The position numbers and the translations under genes are program-made. Below the pieces are notes generated by a model. That model did not search any database, was not told the origin of the DNA, and saw nothing but the letters and a program-made list of their open reading frames with translations. Below, piece after piece: positions 48,162 to 49,745 of a stretch of 49,745 nucleotides of DNA (the first letter of the stretch is position 1; every line of letters starts with the position of its first letter). Origin of the DNA: a virus; IMG/VR virus record IMGVR_UViG_3300044701_002167, positions 1-49,745 of that record. One strand, 5' to 3'.

Positions 48162-49361
48162 ATGATTGATTTACGAGTAGGAAATAGCCTAGAAGTGCTA
48201 AAAGAGTTTCCGGATAACAGTGTTGATTCAATAGTAACTGACCCACCCTACGGGTTAAGTTCTTTTGATGAAAAGAAAATCCGCACAACGCTTACTACAT
48301 GGCTAACAAATGACCCAGCCTACATTCCTGAAGGAAAAGGGTTTATGGGGAAAGACTGGGATGGCTTTGTACCCCCACCTGCTATTTGGTCTGAAGTATT
48401 TCGTGTATTAAAACCCGGCGGACATCTTATTTGTTTCGCAGGGACACGTACTGTTGATTTGATGACTATATCACTTCGTTTAGCAGGCTTTGAAATTAGA
48501 GATACAATTATGTGGCTGTATGGCTCGGGGTTTCCGAAGTCGCACGATGTCAGCAAGGCGTTGGATAAGCAGGCAGGTGCGGAGAGGGAGTTAATAAGAA
48601 CTCCAATTACTCCAAAAAGTACAGCCGGAAAAGGTTTATCAAATGAACTTGACGAAAGACCCCGGCTAACTAAAGCAAGAGAAGTTGGCTATCACGAACA
48701 CGCTGGAAACACTCCCGCCACCGACCTCGCAAAGCAGTGGCACGGTTGGGGCACTGCCATCAAGCCAGCTCATGAGCCTGCCGTGCTTGCCCGCAAACCA
48801 CTGACCGGCACCGTTGCCGACAATGTTTTGACGTGGGGCACCGGTGCGCTCAACATTGATGGGTGCAGGGTGGCGACGGATGATGATTTGAATGGTGGTT
48901 CATATGGAAATACCACACGAGAAGTAGACCAGTACTTCAATGGTAAAAAGCCAGGTGGAGCGGGCCAATTCGTGCAACCCTCCGGCCGCTGGCCTGCCAA
49001 CGTCATCCTCGACGAGAGCGCAGGCGAGGCATTGGACGAGCAGAGTGATGCAACGCCGTCACGCTTTTTCTACACCGCCAAAGCGTCGAAGGCTGAGCGG
49101 GAGGCTGGGCTGGATGCGAGCGATGCACGAGCCAACCACCACCCCACCGTCAAACCTATTGCCCTCATGCGCTACCTCGTGCGCCTCGTCACGCCACCAA
49201 ATGGAGTTGTATTAGACCCGTTTATGGGGAGTGGAAGTACGGGATGTGCGGCTGTATTAGAGGGGATGCAGTTTATTGGAATTGAACTTAGCGAGGAATA
49301 TAAAGAAATCGCCGAGAAACGTATTGCACATTGGCAAGCACAGAACCCAATGAACCTTTAA
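48162..49361 (+). CDS. Site-specific DNA methyltransferase (N6A/N4C type)
   Basis: A 399-residue enzyme. Catalytic motif IV DPPY is at residues 27-30 and the SAM-binding motif FMGSGSTG at about 354-361, so the catalytic half precedes the SAM half (beta-class order). The middle, about residues 120-330, is the target-recognition region. It likely methylates adenine N6 or cytosine N4 at a fixed site, protecting phage DNA from host restriction. No restriction endonuclease gene is nearby. The base composition is patchy: the centre is visibly more GC-rich than both ends, suggesting recombination. Confidence 0.9.
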   Translation: MIDLRVGNSLEVLKEFPDNSVDSIVTDPPYGLSSFDEKKIRTTLTTWLTNDPAYIPEGKGFMGKDWDGFVPPPAIWSEVFRVLKPGGHLICFAGTRTVDLMTISLRLAGFEIRDTIMWLYGSGFPKSHDVSKALDKQAGAERELIRTPITPKSTAGKGLSNELDERPRLTKAREVGYHEHAGNTPATDLAKQWHGWGTAIKPAHEPAVLARKPLTGTVADNVLTWGTGALNIDGCRVATDDDLNGGSYGNTTREVDQYFNGKKPGGAGQFVQPSGRWPANVILDESAGEALDEQSDATPSRFFYTAKASKAEREAGLDASDARANHHPTVKPIALMRYLVRLVTPPNGVVLDPFMGSGSTGCAAVLEGMQFIGIELSEEYKEIAEKRIAHWQAQNPMNL

Positions 49362-49365
49362 TCTC

Positions 49366-49394
49366 TTGACAAGGGAAACAAAACCTGCTATACT
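49366..49394 (+). promoter_or_regulatory. Sigma-70-type promoter for the lipoprotein gene
   Basis: TTGACA (49366-49371), 17 nt, TATACT (49389-49394). It begins 5 nt after the methyltransferase stop. Initiation near 49401 would create a leader of about 190 nt before the next gene. Its sequence is of the same class as the phage promoters at 2.2, 12.6 and 38.8 kb. Confidence 0.88.
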
Positions 49395-49407
49395 ATCTAT
49401 AGGTTAA

Positions 49408-49561
49408 GCGTAGTTTCTACTATTCTTGGTAGCTTTGGCACGGCCGAAGTGCACATGATAGCGAAGTACTAGCCATACGAGTACTATCATGACTTTATGA
49501 AAACGTAGCTAGAAGAACCTACAGGTGGCACCTGTGAACGGCCCACGGCGGGCTACTACGC
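49408..49561 (+). ncRNA. Structured 5' leader RNA, unidentified
   Basis: A 7-bp closing stem GCGTAGT (49408-49414) with ACTACGC (49555-49561) encloses at least five hairpins: CTAC/GTAG (49417-49432); CTTTGGC/GCCGAAG (49433-49449); ATGAT/ATCAT with inner AGTACT/AGTACT (49455-49490); ACAGGT/ACCTGT (49521-49535); GCCC/GGGC (49541-49553). Such nested, closed architecture is typical of riboswitches or other functional RNAs. It sits between a strong promoter and the lipoprotein ATG, about 30 nt before it, with no terminator. I cannot match a known riboswitch class. The hairpins are from inspection only. Confidence 0.6.
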
Positions 49562-49590
49562 ACTTTGCCGTACCATATTTTTGAGGAGAA

Positions 49591-49745
49591 ATGATTTTGC
49601 GAACAGTACTGATGGCGATTATCGCCGTAATGCTCATGGCCTGTGGGGCAAGTCCCGCAGAAACCCAGACCACCACGATTGGTATGGTGTTGGTCGGGCC
49701 AATTAACGACGGCGGGTGGAGCCAAGCACACCACGATGCCATGCT
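49591..49745 (+). CDS. Bmp/PnrA-type ABC solute-binding lipoprotein, N-terminus
   Basis: The frame runs off the right edge. From ATG 49591 the first 20 residues are hydrophobic (RTVLMAIIAVMLMACG) and end in an LMAC lipobox, so the mature N-terminus would be a lipid-modified Cys. Then IGMVLVGPINDGGWSQAHHD matches the start of Bmp/PnrA-family binding proteins, which capture nucleosides for an ABC transporter. A TTG at 49597 has better spacing to GAGGAG. The coding is more GC-rich than the phage genes, suggesting host chromosome or recently acquired cargo. Confidence 0.75.
   Translation, partial: MILRTVLMAIIAVMLMACGASPAETQTTTIGMVLVGPINDGGWSQAHHDAM

Noticed and set aside
49515-49540. T-box-like TGGCACC in the leader RNA
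   Set aside because: The TGGNACC core matches, but no specifier loop, AGTA/GAA stem I features or antiterminator-terminator pair are present, and the gene downstream is not an amino-acid gene. The string is fully explained by the ACAGGT/ACCTGT hairpin.

Overview
The window reads as most of a tailed double-stranded DNA bacteriophage genome. A host-like or cargo gene begins at the right edge. A tape-measure gene of 1857 codons, a tail-tube-like protein, distal-tail proteins and no visible sheath point to a long, non-contractile (siphovirus-type) tail. Shine-Dalgarno sites of the AGGAG type and near-consensus sigma-70 promoters (TTGACA-N17-TATACT/TATAAT) show a bacterial host. No integrase or CI-type repressor is visible, so the phage may be lytic, or its integration module may lie outside. 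The host is not fixed by the sequence. The cell-wall hydrolases and the Bmp-type lipoprotein remind me of Chloroflexota proteins, but that is only a tentative impression.

Layout. (1) 1-14.4 kb, all minus strand, read right to left: a connector-like protein and a GT4 glycosyltransferase, then the replication block. That block holds a gp32-like SSB, primase, DnaB-type helicase, PD-(D/E)XK nuclease, family-A DNA polymerase, RecA-like recombinase, a Cas4/RecB-like nuclease, a sigma-region-4-like HTH protein and a metallophosphoesterase. After it come two cell-wall hydrolases, thioredoxin, zinc-ribbon proteins, a tRNA-Arg(UCU) and a GT2 glycosyltransferase. (2) 14.4-37.4 kb, minus strand: the structural block in the usual order, with protease/scaffold, two paralogous decoration-like proteins, major capsid, neck proteins, tail tube, frameshifted tail-assembly chaperones, tape measure, baseplate and fibres. 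(3) 37.4-38.9 kb: a GIY-YIG homing endonuclease and an HTH/zinc protein that share a C-terminal domain. They are followed by a divergent control region with back-to-back promoters and a very AT-rich segment. (4) 38.9-48.1 kb, plus strand: a nucleotide-pool cluster (Nmad1/DUF1599-like, MazG-like, B12-dependent ribonucleotide reductase), a small-terminase candidate, a large terminase with an intein in its Walker A loop, portal, amidase endolysin, a membrane/coiled-coil protein and a holin candidate, ending in a strong terminator. (5) 48.16-49.36 kb: a mosaic DNA methyltransferase. (6) 49.37-49.75 kb: a near-consensus promoter, a leader of about 150 nt that can fold into a multi-helix RNA, and the start of a Bmp/PnrA-type solute-binding lipoprotein.

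How the parts work together. The divergent region at 38.6 kb probably drives packaging, nucleotide metabolism and lysis rightward, and virion genes leftward. Further promoters sit inside the 3' ends of upstream genes (14.45, 12.6 and 2.2 kb) and restart transcription for the connector/GT, replication and lysis/thioredoxin sections. Ribonucleotide reductase, the MazG-like and Nmad1-like proteins and thioredoxin would supply and clean the dNTP pool for the phage polymerase. Most gene junctions overlap (ATGA or TAATG), consistent with translational coupling.

The points I rate highest are the terminase intein with a decayed endonuclease, the structured leader before the lipoprotein, the divergent control region, the tail-chaperone overlap whose frame calls for +1 or -2 rather than -1 slippage, and the split of packaging and head genes onto opposite strands.
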